Shown here piece after piece: positions 23,474 through 35,620 of a DNA stretch of 64,000 nt. Location: NCBI GenBank assembly GCA_000711775.1, contig ARYC01000835.1, positions 49,441 to 113,440 on the forward strand. Reading direction: 5' to 3'. A program made the position numbers and the translations under genes. Source of the DNA: Oxytricha trifallax. Its lineage: Eukaryota; Ciliophora; Spirotrichea; Sporadotrichida; Oxytrichidae. The notes under the pieces were generated by a model. That model had not been told where the DNA came from, made no database searches, and worked only from the letters and a program-made list of their open reading frames with translations. Each line of letters begins with the position of its first letter. Within the stretch, counting starts at the first letter, position 1.

Positions 23474-26400
23474 TCATTCACTTTAATGAACTCTTGTAAG
23501 TACATACTCTATTAATATTTTATTAAGAAATCTTAATAGTTTTATAAATAGTTATAACTCTTTTAAATTTAAAGTAGGTTTAATACATTTAATAAAATAT
23601 GTATTATCAAAACTCCTGTTTATTAAGAAATAATTTTTGTTCTAAAATATATAATTTAAAGGTAAGAGTCTAATTTACTCAGCTTCAGCTTCGTCATCAA
23701 TTATTATTTAATCATTATTGATAGAATACGATTGAAATGGGGAAATTCAAAAATAAAAATATAACTGTAGATATATATAATTACAACTGCCACTAATTAG
23801 GAGTATTACTAATTTAAATTTAATCTAGGAAACTTTTAATTCAATTTAATTATAACATAAATTATTAATTATTAAATATATAAATATTTTGTGTTCAAAT
23901 ATGCAAAGTGTGCAAATATATAATAGTACAACTAGGGTATGGGGTTTGTGCACATATTTCGCATAAGTATATATTTATATTTAAATTAATTATATAAAAT
24001 GGTCTCGATCTGAGGCGGCACAGATACCGAAGACAATAAGAGAGAGGGAGTCTCTGATACTCATGGCGCCTCTTGTTTGGATGAATGCCTTACAGATTAC
24101 ACTAACGGCAGAGATGATGTCCGTATCGGTAAGTTTATTCGCATGTCATACTAACTTGCTTTTAGATAATGTGGAACCAACAATCACTAATGCAAATGAA
24201 GCAACTGACCAAACCAAATCAGTACGTAAAAATGATTCATACTCATGGACTATTCCCGCAACTGATGCTGATGAAAAAGATACAGTTACACTCTCTATCA
24301 AAACAGTCACCAAGAAAACTCCAGTTGAAGGTGAAGAACCAACTCTAGAGGATATTGATCTGAACACCGTAAATGAACAATGGTTATACATCACTGGTCC
24401 AGCTGCGTCAACAGACGACTTTACTCTTGAATATAAGAATTACATAGAAAACGGTGAAGAATTTGAGCTCGACAATACTTTTGCTTACGATATAGGGCTT
24501 GAAGCTATCGATACATTAGACGGTACTGCTACATAAACAATAGCTCTAACTGCTACTACTGATTTAAACTCCATTTTATATAATTAATTTAAATATAAAT
24601 ATATACTTATGCGAAATATGTGCACAAACCCCATACCCTAGTTGTACTATTATATTTTTGCACACTTTGCATATTTGAACACAAAATATTTATATATTTA
24701 ATAATTAATAATTTAGTTATAATTAAATTGAATTAAAAGTTTCCTAGATTAAATTTAAATTAGTAATACTCCTAATTAGTGGCAGTTGTAATTATATATA
24801 TCTACAGTTATATTTTTATTTTTGAATTTCCCCATTTCAATCGTATTCTATCAATAATATTGATAGATGCACGACGTCCTCTTAATGGTTATTGGAATTA
24901 TATATATTCACCTTAAATTACAAGAATAGATAGAAACAAACTATCAAAATTTTGGCCCCCCCCAAAAACACGCAAAAAATTTTATCCCATAATTTTTTTT
25001 CAGTAATTACGTATTTATTTTTTTTACGTAATTTTAAAAATCTGAAAATACGTAAAAATGAATTTTTAAAATTTTAAAGTCTAAAATTACATTATTAATA
25101 AGACTTTGCTTTTTTAAGTAATTTTTAAAAAATATTATGAATTTTGATATTTTTCTTGAATAAATATTGTGAATTTGATTGATATTTACACTATATAACA
25201 TTATAGTATATCCCTATATAAGTAAGATTTAAATCTTAAATCTTGGAAGTAAACTATGTTAATAACTTTAAAATACTATTGCTAAGTTTAATTTAAAATC
25301 GTATATTTAAATATTCTCAATAGTTATAATTCCTTCGATTTGGATAATTGAATATGAAATAAAAATCGTTTAAGTTATGAATTAGAGTGACATTAATTTA
25401 CAATAAATAAATTCTTCTATATATCCGTAATTTTTACTCAATTTTACTAAAGGTAATATTCCTTAATCAACCAAGAGAGTTTTCAATTTAACCATAAATT
25501 ATAACTGATTAATTTATTTAAATAAATCGTCTATTTATTTAAATTAAAAAAATTCTAGAATCAATTTTAGTAAGATAATTCATGAATTACAAAACTTAAC
25601 CAATTTTTCCGTTGTAAAAATCAATTTAATAATTAATGATTTTAATAAAGTTATATACTTCATAATTCTATTAATTTCTTTATAGATATTCAATATTAAT
25701 ATGTTTCCTTAATTAATCAACATGTTTTATACAATAATTAATTGGTTTTAATATTCTCTAAATGTCTATATAAGCTTTCTTTAGAAAATTAGTCAATTAA
25801 AATATTTATTTCTAATGAATTTAAGAGTAAATATCTATTTAAATTTTATAAATAAGGTTCAGAAAATCTTGTAGAGCTATTGCACCATAGCTCTTGATTA
25901 AATTAATATAATCTTAAATCTTTTTGTAGTGAGTGTAAGATTCGATTCATCATTTCCTTAATACTTGTAGGATGTTGATAGTGATAGTATTTTTTTATTA
26001 TTCATCATCAAATTTTTTATAACGAATTAGAAGTGGAATAATAATAATAAGTCAAAGAAGATATTTTTTATTTATTACAAGTTTAACTGATATTATTTTT
26101 TTTAAAAAAAAATTATTAATCCCTTTTATATTTTTGTTACTAAAATATTAAGCTCGATTCATATATAAATCTTAAGAACATTAAGGAACATAATAAGTCT
26201 ATAAAAAATTTGAATCAAAATCATTTATAAATTAATAGCTAAAATTAGTTAAGTAATCTTCATTGAAGTTTTAAGAATTATTTAATTCCTTAAAATTAAT
26301 TAAATTATTATTAAAAAAATTACAATTTATGCATATCATTTTAATGTTAAGTGATTATTAAAATTTAAAAAATAAAAAAATATATTAAATGAAAAATATA

Positions 26401-29400
26401 AATGTAATTTTAAGTTTAAAAGTAAAAATATAAAATAATTTTTATATTAAATATATGATAATACATGACGAAATACTCGTATTTTCAGATTTTTAAAATT
26501 ACGTAAAAAAATAAATACGTAATTACGGAAAAAAAATTATCGGATAAAATTTTTTGCATGTTTTTGGTGGGGGGCCAAAATTTTACTATACAATAAGGCA
26601 CTATATGTTCAATTTCATCGATATTTATAATCTCCTCTTGTTTGAATTCTTCCTAGTGAGCCTCCAATATTTGAGGTTATATAACCTGTTCCACTTATAC
26701 CACGGGTTTAATATCCTCTTCAGGTTTTACAATGGACTATGAATCATCTTATTCCAACACTTCTTTTGATTTCTCTTCTTCCAAGACCTTGCACATCTTG
26801 CATCCAGCATGATATATAAATTTAATAAATAGGGAGTACCATTAGGAAGATGATCGCCATTAAATTCACAACCACCTTCTTTGCCTAAGCAAGGCTTTGC
26901 TACCGCGGAGCAAGCAATATTGTGACAAGGATTACAGAAACGGGTAGCACCGAAGCAAAAAAATGTGGCAGTCATTATATATTTATTAAAATCATGTTTT
27001 ATATATAGAAACTATGGGGGGGAAGTTCCCTGGCAATTGGGAAGTTTCCTGGCAAGTAAATTTTATTATATATAATTTCATGATTTTTTCAAAAAACTAT
27101 ATATAAATCAATTTTTTTATTTTACCAATTGTTTCGGGGATATATTAAAAATTCTTTAAGAATTTCAAAAATATAAGTTCAAGTAGTTTACTATAAATAA
27201 CGTTGTATAAATATAAATTGGAAATGTATAAGAAAATATTCATATTAACAATAAATCAAAGTGCATTTGAAGTGGAAAGTTAATGTTTAAAGAGATAAAT
27301 ATTATAAAGTTCAGCATAAATAGACTAATTTATCTTCAATCTAATGTAATTTAAGTTATTAAAAGTTACTCCTAGTAATAAGAAATATTAACCAACAAAA
27401 ATAAAATGTTAAAAAAAATGAAAAAAAATTTACTTGCCAGTAAACTTCCCTAAAAGAAATTTTTTCATCATAAAACAGGGCAGGAAACTTCCCCCCTCCC
27501 CCCCGAAATTATTTATTGAGGGGAGCAGCAGAATTAACATTTGTAATCAATATATTCTGTTCCATGAGTTTCACAAGGTTTCAATGTATCACCGTGCTTA
27601 ACTGCATTGCAATAGATACACAAGATATCAAATATTATTTAATATTTATATTTTCAGGAGGAGGTCGGTTAGCTTCATCCATTTCAGCTTCACAGTCTCT
27701 TCTACCACCACAATAAATTGTTGAGCAATTAAAGCACCTGTACATAGCTAGCTTAAAAAAGAAATAATACTAATTGAATGCTTCAGCATTCAATTATTGC
27801 TATAATTGTTAATTCATGAATAATTTTAATAAGAATTTTATTTGCAAAATAAATTATTATTTGACAATATTTAACTTATTTCTTTTTATTAACATTTAAT
27901 TAATAAAAATCTATAAAATTATAATAAAGACTTAACAATGTAAGAAATTAATTTTTTCTAATATTTTTAAAAATAAAATTTAATTAACATATCCCGAAAA
28001 ATTTTATATTGCATATTCCTTTTAATTTTCCTTAAATTCTTGTCTATTCTTATATTCCTCCTCTTCAAACAGTCTCTCTCTTTAAGCAGTATCGAGTCAA
28101 AAGCCCAAAATTCATTGAATTGTAGGGGAATTAATTAGGGTTGGGGTTATTTATTAAATGGGAACAAGAATTACAGCTCTTGGGTGTATTTATGATAAAA
28201 GTAAATAGATTTAGTGTTTAAATTGCGCTGTGGATATGATATTTACAGTTATTTACAATTAATAAATATTACCAATTCGTGAAAAATATACTTTCTAATC
28301 TTCTCTTAAAGCGAAGTCCATCAATTGTTCGATCTCCCTGTTTGATTTATGCGTAAAATATTAAAGCGAGCTAAATTATAATCCTAAGAGTAAGTCAAAT
28401 TACTTATTTACTGCATTTCAATGAAAAATAATAAAGTTTTTGGCTCACTTTTTTCTCGATTCACGAGTTACTATGATTCATTGTATGCTCACTGGAGTAG
28501 AAGAATTATTCAGATTAGACTTTACAAAATTTATATTTAAAATTGTATCTGTTAAAAGGTGGATCATTTAATAGAGTGATTAATTTTGCTCTGCATATAC
28601 AATATCGAATAAAACTAAATTTATAATTTAATTAGAGAGCCTAATAGAATTATTAAGTCTATACATGCCAACAAAGCTTCGTATACCTTCATTGCTTCAT
28701 CAATAATTCTTGATATAATATACAAGAAATATTGAAGTTTATGACTAAAAAGTTAGGGGTAAACAAATTTAGTTCTTGAAACTATTTGATAATTTATAAA
28801 CTAAGGCTATTACTTTGATAAAAAAGACTAGCAAATTAAATTCTTAAAGCAGCATATAAAAAAGAAGTACCCAAAAAATAAATTACACAATTTGTTGATA
28901 AATTTCCAGTGAATACGAAAATGTAGACTAAGAAGAGTGAAGAAAAATTGACGACAAGCAAGATCAACATCCTATTTATGATGTTAAATTTTAGATGTAA
29001 TTTGCAAATAATATAAAGTTCTTACTTAAGAAAATTTAAAGAGTGCAAATATAAACTATAGCTAGAAGCTGTTCTCTCTGCCAAAGATCAAATAGCTTTT
29101 TGAACACCATTCTTAAAAAAAACAGAATGTGATTTTGAAACTGATAAAAGCTAGCATTAATGGTAATTAAACTATACATGGTACCAAATAGCTTATTTTT
29201 TATGCTTTGGACACAGAAATCTCTAAATTTATTGATCTCAACAGAGCCATAAAAGTGGTAAGTGTGTGTTAAAAAAATGATAGTTCTTAATCCAGAAAGA
29301 GAAGACTAGATAGAGGAAATTTATTGTGGGATTTTTTCGGAGTTCTATTGTAACAGAAAGCGGTATTTTCAGTAATGGTTACTATATTAAAATAATATGA

Positions 29401-32400
29401 GAAAGATGCTAATAAAAGATTTAGTTATATTATATTTCAGACTGAGGTATCTCAATAAATGAAATAATGGTATAATTAGTAGAAATAAACCATTATTCTC
29501 GACAATATGTATTGATTAAGCAACTGTTGTTAAGTAAAATAAACTCTTAAACTTAAGCACATATTAAAAAGTTCATTTTTATGATTTAGGAAAGATAATT
29601 ACTACACAATTCACAAAAATAAATATTAATATTGCAAAACTTTGAGAATTTTTATCAAATACTGCACTTATATATTTTATTAAGGTATTGTAAGTGCTGT
29701 GCAGTACACTGATTCTTTTAATTATTTTTCAATTGTAATTTTAGTCTAAATTGTACTGCATGTTGAATTTTAAATTTCTATACCACATGATGGACAGTCC
29801 AAATGACCAAATGTAATGCTTAAAAATATATATAAAGACCATTTAATTTATATTCATTTTATAAATTTAAATACGGGTACCTCTATGGTCTTTTGTAAGA
29901 AGTGTGTCAATATAAATAATGGGAAGATATTTATTTTTAAAGATTTTATTTTTATTTACTTATCAGAAGAAATTTAAGGTTTATTAATTTCTATATTATT
30001 CATATGAATTATAAAAATGTTTTATTAAATGCAATGCTAATGAAAGATATGTTTGCAATTCAATTAAACTACAGGAGTTAAAATTTTTAGATATGTTAAA
30101 TAAAATTTATCATAGCAAGTATTTAATTTAACTATGAAAAAATGGAGCTTGTCCTATAAAGTCTGTGTGACAAATCATGCAATAGTCTTCAGCATGAATT
30201 CCAAAAGTTGTTGAATTATCATATCTTATAACACAAAAAGGATCAAGACATGGGATACATACAGGTTCAGTAGATGTACCTCCACAATAGTGATTGCAGT
30301 CATGATGAACTTTTATTTATTATTTTAAAACTTTTGCACAAGACTTATCCATAAGTTTAATGCATTCCATTTAATTACAAACTAAATCAAATACCAAGTC
30401 TTTTTTCAACTCTTGCTGCTTATCTCCAAATATAGTATGACAGAATAATAGAAATTTAAAATTAATAGAATCTGCACTTCCTTAGTTTCTTCCATTCTTA
30501 AAATTGTTCACAAGTGAAGCCAAGATGGAATGGTTCATGTTTGCATTTAAAGCAATGACTTATTCTGCATTTTTCGCATTCAATTTTATTTAGATTGCAG
30601 TTATTACAAGAATTAATTTAATTATAACAAGAAGAAATTAGCTTAATTAATAATAGTTATTTTATTCAATATGATTATTACCTTAAGAAATTTTTTTCTG
30701 TTTTGACAATAACAAATATTTTTTTAATTTTAATTTCCAATAATTTTAATAAATAAATTAAACTTCTATGGAAGTTTCCTGGCTAGTTTTATATAAAAAG
30801 GGAAGTTTCCAGTCAGTAAAAAATTAATTTTATAAAGAAATTTATCATAGAACTTTCTAATTTTGAATTCGAGAAAAATCTTCTCTCATTAAATTAGATT
30901 TTTTTTTACATTTTTATATTTATTATTGGCTAATCAATTATTTAACCCTCGATAATATTATTTCTCTACATTTTTTCTTATTATTTATATTTATTCTATT
31001 TTTTAAAACTTACTCCATTCAAAACCCCAAAACCCCTTAATGAATTTTAAATGTATTTTGATTAATGAGGGTAATGTTGGGGATCAGGTTTCTTTTGATT
31101 AATTTCATTTTATTGTTAAATTTAATGCAATTCATTATTTTCATGGTTGACATTTTTTATTCTTTATATTTTATCGTATCAATATCTTTATAAATGTTAT
31201 TTATATCGCTCACTAAATTTATAAATTTATTAAGATAAATAAAATAAAAAATCGTAGATTATATCAATTTGATTAAAATAACTTAGAATACTTTTTAATC
31301 TAAATGGAATCCTTATTGTATATACACCTTTATCATCTCTCCATTCACCCTAGTATATATCAAAGATATCTTGTCAAAACCACTTTTACTCAGTACTTGA
31401 GCTCTTCACCTGAAATTTCAACTCAGACCTGGCACTACTCTTACCAGGCAGGACCTCTAAAAAATAAAATTTTAGATATGTTTTTTTGTAACTTACATTT
31501 TTGTGAGTGTAGCTGCTCCATCTTCGTAGTCATTAAAAGTATTTATTTTAATCTTAATCAAATTGTTATAATCTACTATTTTTCCTTTTATTTATCATAA
31601 ATATAATTTAGCATTTTATTGTTGCTTTACTTATTTTATTTAATAACTAAATTTTCAGAAAACACTTCTAGTAACTCCTTGAGACTCCATTTTTTTAAAT
31701 GCTTTGTACCAATTTATTTTTAGCATATAAGCGAATAGCTCCAATTAGGTTAGAAAAATTTTGAAACTTTTCCGTTAAAACTTCATTAAATTAAAACTTA
31801 AATAACTAATTAAAATTTTGTACTATTAAATTGGTAACAATTCTAATAAAACTAATTTAGTACCAGTACTAATTAAAATTTTCCAATTTAGTATTAATCA
31901 TCTGATAGAATTTAATCTATCAAGAAGAAAGATCCATCTCTGATTTGCTTTAATTTTCACATACTTTCTCCATTTCTCTTTCAGGGTTGGCCTACTATAA
32001 GTTAATCAAATTTAGCAGATGTCTTAAATTTAGCGAAATTATAAAACAAAATTTTCAAATTATTATCCATTTATAATATTTTAAAAATAATACTTTGCAT
32101 GATTGTGTATTACAACCACCTTATAACCACTCATATTATACATATATGTTATTTCAATTTTTATTGTTTTTACTAATTTGTTTGTATTTGATGAAAATAT
32201 GTTAATCAAGAACCCAAGCTAAACGAAATAATGGCTTTAGATTAAATTTTAAAACACTTTATGAAGAAAATTTCAAAAATAATTATACCTCAATCAAATT
32301 TTTGAAATGATACAATCATCAAATTAAAAATAAGCGAGCAGTAAAAGTGATAACTTTTGAAAAAATCTCAATCAAATTTTTTATTCTTCAAATAGAAATG

Positions 32401-34504
32401 ATATAGCTCATATAAAGATTAGAGATTATATTTGTATATAAAATTATTAATCATATAAAAATTTCATATTTTCATAACAAGGGCGAAAGTAATGCTTTAT
32501 AGAACAAATAAAATTATCCCCAACATTACCCTCGTCTATAAAAATACTCTTAAACTCATTAAGGGGTTTTGGGGTTTTGATTCATACTTACAGTATATTA
32601 CACATGAGTTGACATTTCGTTAGGATATTTATAAAGAGTATTTAAATATCCTTAGCATTCTTTTAGTAAAAAACGATTTTATAAATTTCAAATATACATA
32701 ATTCGATAAAAATAATAAATTGAGGTCAATATTAGAGCCAAAGATATTAATTTATAGTTTCATAAAGTTGTAGTAACGTATCGGGATCAAATAAGGGTCA
32801 GAGAATACGAATAAATTATTTGTTCTGAATTACGAGAGATTTCTCAGGAGTGTTAAAACACACAAACTGAATATGATTTTTATAATTAAATTATTTTTAT
32901 ATTTTTTTTATATCATATTGTTTAACTTATACAAATATATAACTAAATCTTTTACGTTATCTACACCATATTGTAATGTAGTAAATGCCTATTTGAAATA
33001 ATAAATACCATATAAAGATGGATTATTTAAGATAGTTATTTTAATAACATGAATTTGATTAAGTTATACAGTTTAAATTTAAAAAGATTGACAAATATGG
33101 GAAATTTATTATTCAAAATTATGGATAATATTATATATTTAAAAGTCAGATTCAATTGTGTGTTTTGAAAACTATAGAAGACTCCCCCGTTAATAAAAAT
33201 TGTCTATTCGTGTTCTCCGACACTAAAATGACCCCGATAACGTACACAAACTTTATTAAATTAAAAAAGTATCTTTGGTCAAGATATTATCGCTTTGGTT
33301 TAGATATGCTCTTACCTAACAATATAAATTGTCGGTTCAATTGCTTCCCCACACAAATTTTGATATATTTAATGTCAAGATAATCTATTTTGCTATGTAT
33401 ATAATTATATAGTAAAAATTAAGCAACATAAGCTTAAAACAATAATGAGTTAATATTACAATGGTAAAGCTTACAGTATAACACAAATTAGTAAAATTAA
33501 TTCCTGAGAATTAAATGTATTTTACAAATAATGGCAGCATAAAAATAAATCATATATTTTCATCTTCGGACATCGATTTGCCATGTCTATCTAATTATTT
33601 GTAATTCACTTCTCCTCTCTTTCAAAAATAAAATAAAATACTATTTTACTTGAGTGAGGTGTGATGATTGCATTTCATGCAGATAAGAATTTTGTTTACT
33701 TTTATGAGTTCATCATTTAATTAAAAAGATTTTTTAAGTAATTATTATGATAAGGTATAATTTATTTATTGTACTCTTTAATAATTAAGTCTCTGATTTT
33801 TTGAGAGAAGCTTTTTATGGCAGTTACGACATTAATAGTTTTTACGATAGCATCTTTATTACTTATATAATAAGTAAATTCATCAATTATTTTTTCGTCA
33901 GTCAATTGCATTTGGCAGTCGCAGCAAAATGTTTGGACCTTATTCTGAATCTTATATTGATCTATATTATTTCCCATAAATATTTATTGTTTTTATATTA
34001 ATTTGAGAAATCTCTTTTAACGCAGCATCTTCTACACATTTTCTGTGACCTCTGTGATTAGACTTTTGAATAGGACAGTATGTCATTTCATTTCCAATTA
34101 ACATTCCTTTTTCACTAAATAATTGATAAGTATTCTTACTTTTATTAAATAATTATTTTAATAAGATTCACCATCATTATAAGCAACATCAGGAAGCATT
34201 TGAGCACAAATCGAGCAAATATTATCCATCATTCCCAAAAACATCATATCCTGAAAATCATCTTATATAAATACTCATTACATTATAATATTTTAATTAA
34301 TTACTATCTTCATAGTATTCATCAACTTCATATTAAGGAGCATTTTGAATTTTTATGAATATATCGATTTTAAATAAATAAATTTGTAATATTTTGAACT
34401 TCTTCTTGAGGAACTTAGAAGTGTACTTTTTTAACTAGTTTGAGGTCTTGCTTGAGCTCCTCCTCAGGGTTGATTAATTCAATTTCGGGTATTTATATGT
34501 CCAT
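23474..34504 (-). CDS. RCR-type (MYCBP2-like) E3 ubiquitin ligase, copy B
   Basis: Start ATG 34504 (MDIQIPEIELINPEEELKQD). Order: CSICAQMLPDV (34220), YCPIQKSNHRGHRKC (34060), FCCDCQMQL (33910), CMKCNHHTSL (33690), a CFKCKH.PYH...C zinc site (30550), CNHYCGG...CIPCL (30280), RING start CMICHTDF (30190), C.HIFH-type loop (30050), GHLDCPSCG (29790), EEEEYKNRQEF (28060), then the tandem-cysteine domain: CGGRRDCEAE (27700), KCQFCC (27540), FFCFGATRFC (26950), NGDHLPNGTPY-HAGCKMCK (26820). In MYCBP2/PHR ligases this C-terminal module takes ubiquitin from an E2 on the tandem-cysteine domain and esterifies threonine. The coding path is broken by six IESs or larger insertions; each join tested restores frame. 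The tail differs from C and D after EAEQIR. The stop at 23474 is the next in-frame TGA and may not be the true end. Confidence 0.74.
23718..24854. mobile_element. TA-terminal inverted-repeat element carrying a coding cassette (1.14 kb)
   Basis: Inverted repeats of about 285 bp (23718-24002 and 24571-24854) are near perfect and flanked by TA on both sides (23716-23717, 24855-24856). The 568-bp centre is G+C-richer and encodes a cadherin-like fragment with an intron, but no transposase. The element lies in the C-terminal coding sequence of copy B. Removing it with one TA gives ASINI-NDQIIIDDEA, matching ASINIADQIII in copies C and D at the same length. The TA target suggests Tc1/mariner-type mobilisation or a TA-pointer IES. 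Its tips resemble those of the element at 45963. Confidence 0.85.
24014..24570 (+). CDS. Cadherin-like (dystroglycan-type) domain fragment, cargo of inverted-repeat element
   Basis: Two exons, 24014-24128 and 24166-24570, flank a 37-bp gtaagt...tttag intron. The frame opens directly after a TGA (24011) with no ATG, so this is an internal gene fragment. Exon 1 reads GGTDTEDNKREGVSD and CLDECLTDYTNGRDD. Exon 2 reads EPTITNANEATDQTK, SYSWTIPATDADEKDT, WLYITGPAASTDDF, EFELDNTFAYDIGLEAIDT: the P.I.....Q....G..F.W.IP...F.D.D pattern of ciliate extracellular cadherin-like/Ig-like repeats. Codon use and G+C differ strongly from the surrounding A+T-rich repeat arms. It is either an MDS of a surface-protein gene located between inverted repeats or a captured gene piece. 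An ATG-initiated reading from 24063 in another frame is not supported because it reads through the intron. Confidence 0.7.
24889..26598. other. Copy B IES, 1.71 kb, pointer GG, expanded by a fold-back element
   Basis: The homologous IES is 67 bp in copy C (38432-38498) and 70 bp in copy D (56800-56869). In B the same GG boundaries join IVP to LRGRRASI but enclose the fold-back element 24946-26584. Confidence 0.7.
24946..26584. mobile_element. Fold-back element, about 1.64 kb, C8/G7 near the tips
   Basis: Terminal inverted repeats of about 115 bp start AAAATTTTGGCCCCC and share a TACGTATTTATTTTTTTACG core. Possible 5-bp target duplication ACTAT (24940-24944, 26585-26589). The interior is A+T-rich with no open frame, so the element is non-autonomous. 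It lies inside the GG IES of copy B. Confidence 0.8.
26815..26831. other. Copy B IES, 17 bp, pointer ATA
   Basis: ATA copies at 26812-26814 and 26829-26831. Joins NGTPY to HAGCKMCKVLEE in frame. Confidence 0.78.
26972..27520. other. Copy B IES, 549 bp, pointer AG, containing a MITE
   Basis: Same AG pointers as in A, C and D. Subtracting the 489-bp MITE and one 8-bp target copy leaves 52 bp, exactly the length of the copy A IES. Excision joins FCCSP to ATFFCFG. Confidence 0.8.
27016..27504. mobile_element. MITE, 489 bp, G7 tips, 8-bp target duplication
   Basis: Imperfect terminal inverted repeats (GGGGGGGAAGTTCC... and ...GGAAACTTCCCCCCTCCC) flank A+T-rich DNA. Flanks GAAACTAT (27008-27015) and GAAATTAT (27505-27512) form an 8-bp target duplication with one mismatch. 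Eight bases is the hAT-type length. Related half-ends occur near 23370, 30770, 39595 and 50645. No coding. Confidence 0.82.
27629..27651. other. Copy B IES, 23 bp, pointer ATAT
   Basis: ATAT at 27625-27628 and 27648-27651. Excision joins PPPEN to ILCIYCNA and repairs a frameshift. Confidence 0.78.
28098..29692 (+). mobile_element. Decayed, shortened TBE element in coding sequence of copy B
   Basis: The left tip CAAAAGCCCAAAATTC is a worn C4A4 end. The DNA then follows the 61-kb TBE: GGTTGGGGTTATT, and a broken transposase frame (ALGCIYDK at 28175, HFFLDSR at 28450, KKYP at 28870). Flanking AGT at 28095-28097 and 29693-29695 is an ANT-type 3-bp duplication. Removing the element plus one AGT restores TALDTAQRERLF in copy B, the same length as TALGTAQ/SALNTAQ in C and D. 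The insertion therefore hit coding DNA and not an IES. The right tip is too worn to recognise. Confidence 0.78.
30078..30147. other. Copy B IES, 70 bp, pointer GGAG
   Basis: GGAG at 30074-30077 and 30144-30147. Excision joins IGQAP to VVQLNC, building the RING core across the junction. Confidence 0.78.
31020..32579. mobile_element. Short C4A4-ended (TBE-derived) element, 1.56 kb
   Basis: Both tips carry two C4A4 repeats (CAAAACCCCAAAACCCC and its complement) and the flanks are ATT (31017-31019, 32580-32582), an ANT duplication. About 75 bp of terminal inverted repeat includes CCCCAACATTACCCTC. The interior has no transposase; an open stretch at 31304-31600 is not convincing. GTACTAATT-like subterminal repeats near 31820-31900 match those near 59830 and 63480. 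It looks like a non-autonomous TBE derivative. It sits in the spacer between the CNHHT and CFKCKH coding blocks of copy B. Confidence 0.88.
33953..34013. other. Copy B IES, 61 bp, pointer AATCT
   Basis: AATCT at 33948-33952 and 34009-34013. Excision joins EDAALKEI to QNKVQTFCCDC in frame. The homologous IES of copy C is 1744 bp. Confidence 0.75.
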
Positions 34505-35620
34505 AAATCAGTTATTAATAAATATGTATGCTTTAATACTTTGATAAATAAGTATAAATAAATAGTTATTTTGAAATTTTAAAGTAGGTTTTAAATTACT
34601 AAACATTTAATTAATTTAGGGTAAATTTACTATTCTATTATTATTAATTTATTCTTTTAATAGATCTTTATTTTGAAATATTAACAAATCCCCTCGCAAC
34701 CTAACATTAAATGACTTTCTTATCTTGAATAGGGGTTTAAGTATTTTTTTGATATTCAAGTTTTTGTTAATAAATTAAAGTTAAATCTAACATTTTAATA
34801 GTTTTTTTTAGTTTCTAAAATAAATGAGACAATTGATATTTATTTGTAAACTTTGGAAAATTTATTTTTTTAAAAAACTGTTTCAAATATATACAGGGAA
34901 ATTGCAGTTGTAATAAATATGTATGTTTCTATTTAAAACTATTTGCCTGGCTTAAGCCAGAGTATAAATTTCAGTAAATTATTGAATATATATAATAATA
35001 TATATGTTTCATCTATAATTTTAGCAAAAAATAACGAATCAACATGTTTAAGGGAAAAATCTGCCCCCACATTTGTTATAAAGAATGACTCAATTATTTA
35101 AAGAATATCATATTAATTTTCGATAAAGTTTAAACGGTATATTTTCATAAATAAAGAACAGAATAATATAAATTAGAATAGTTATTAATGAGTTAATTTA
35201 AATACTTTAAATATAAATTTTTCTAAATCCTTTAGTAATTATTTTGACGAATGATTTTATTTGAAATAAAATGAATAGCTTTTGGAATAAAATCTCTTTT
35301 TTGAATCTTGTATATTCTGTCAAAATCTTATATAAAATAATATTTCTTTTAAATTTTAATTTTTTTAAAAAATATATATTTAAATTTTTATAAATAAAGG
35401 AAAAGTCTTCAACTTAGTTTTTAAAAATTGAAATTATACCAATATTTACTTTGATTAAGAAAAATTAATTCCCTAAGTAAGATTTGTGACATATTTTAAA
35501 AAACAAATAAATATTCAAAAAAAGATATATTCATTTAATTTTTATTAAATACATATTTAATTTAAATATTAATTTTATAATTATTATTAATTATATCATA
35601 GTTATGATAAATAAATGAAT
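34505..35620. promoter_or_regulatory. Upstream region of copy B, conserved with copy C
   Basis: Two blocks are shared with the DNA upstream of copy C: AATATTAACAAATC about 175 bp before the start (34677; copy C 50220) and AGTAATTATTTTGACGAATG at 35233 (copy C 51157). The first block is at promoter distance. The region is otherwise A+T-rich without coding. Confidence 0.45.

Noticed and set aside
24063-24536. ATG-initiated reading of the cadherin cargo
   Set aside because: The first 34 codons are out of the exon 1 frame and read through a canonical intron; the coding continuity requires the 24014 frame.
28089-29692. Reading the 28-kb TBE remnant as an IES with GTA pointers
   Set aside because: The GTA join is in frame but one residue short; the AGT target duplication gives a gapless match to copies C and D.
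31304-31600. 98-codon ORF inside the short C4A4-ended element
   Set aside because: Composition follows the element, no homology to TBE proteins, and the 59-kb relative does not conserve it.
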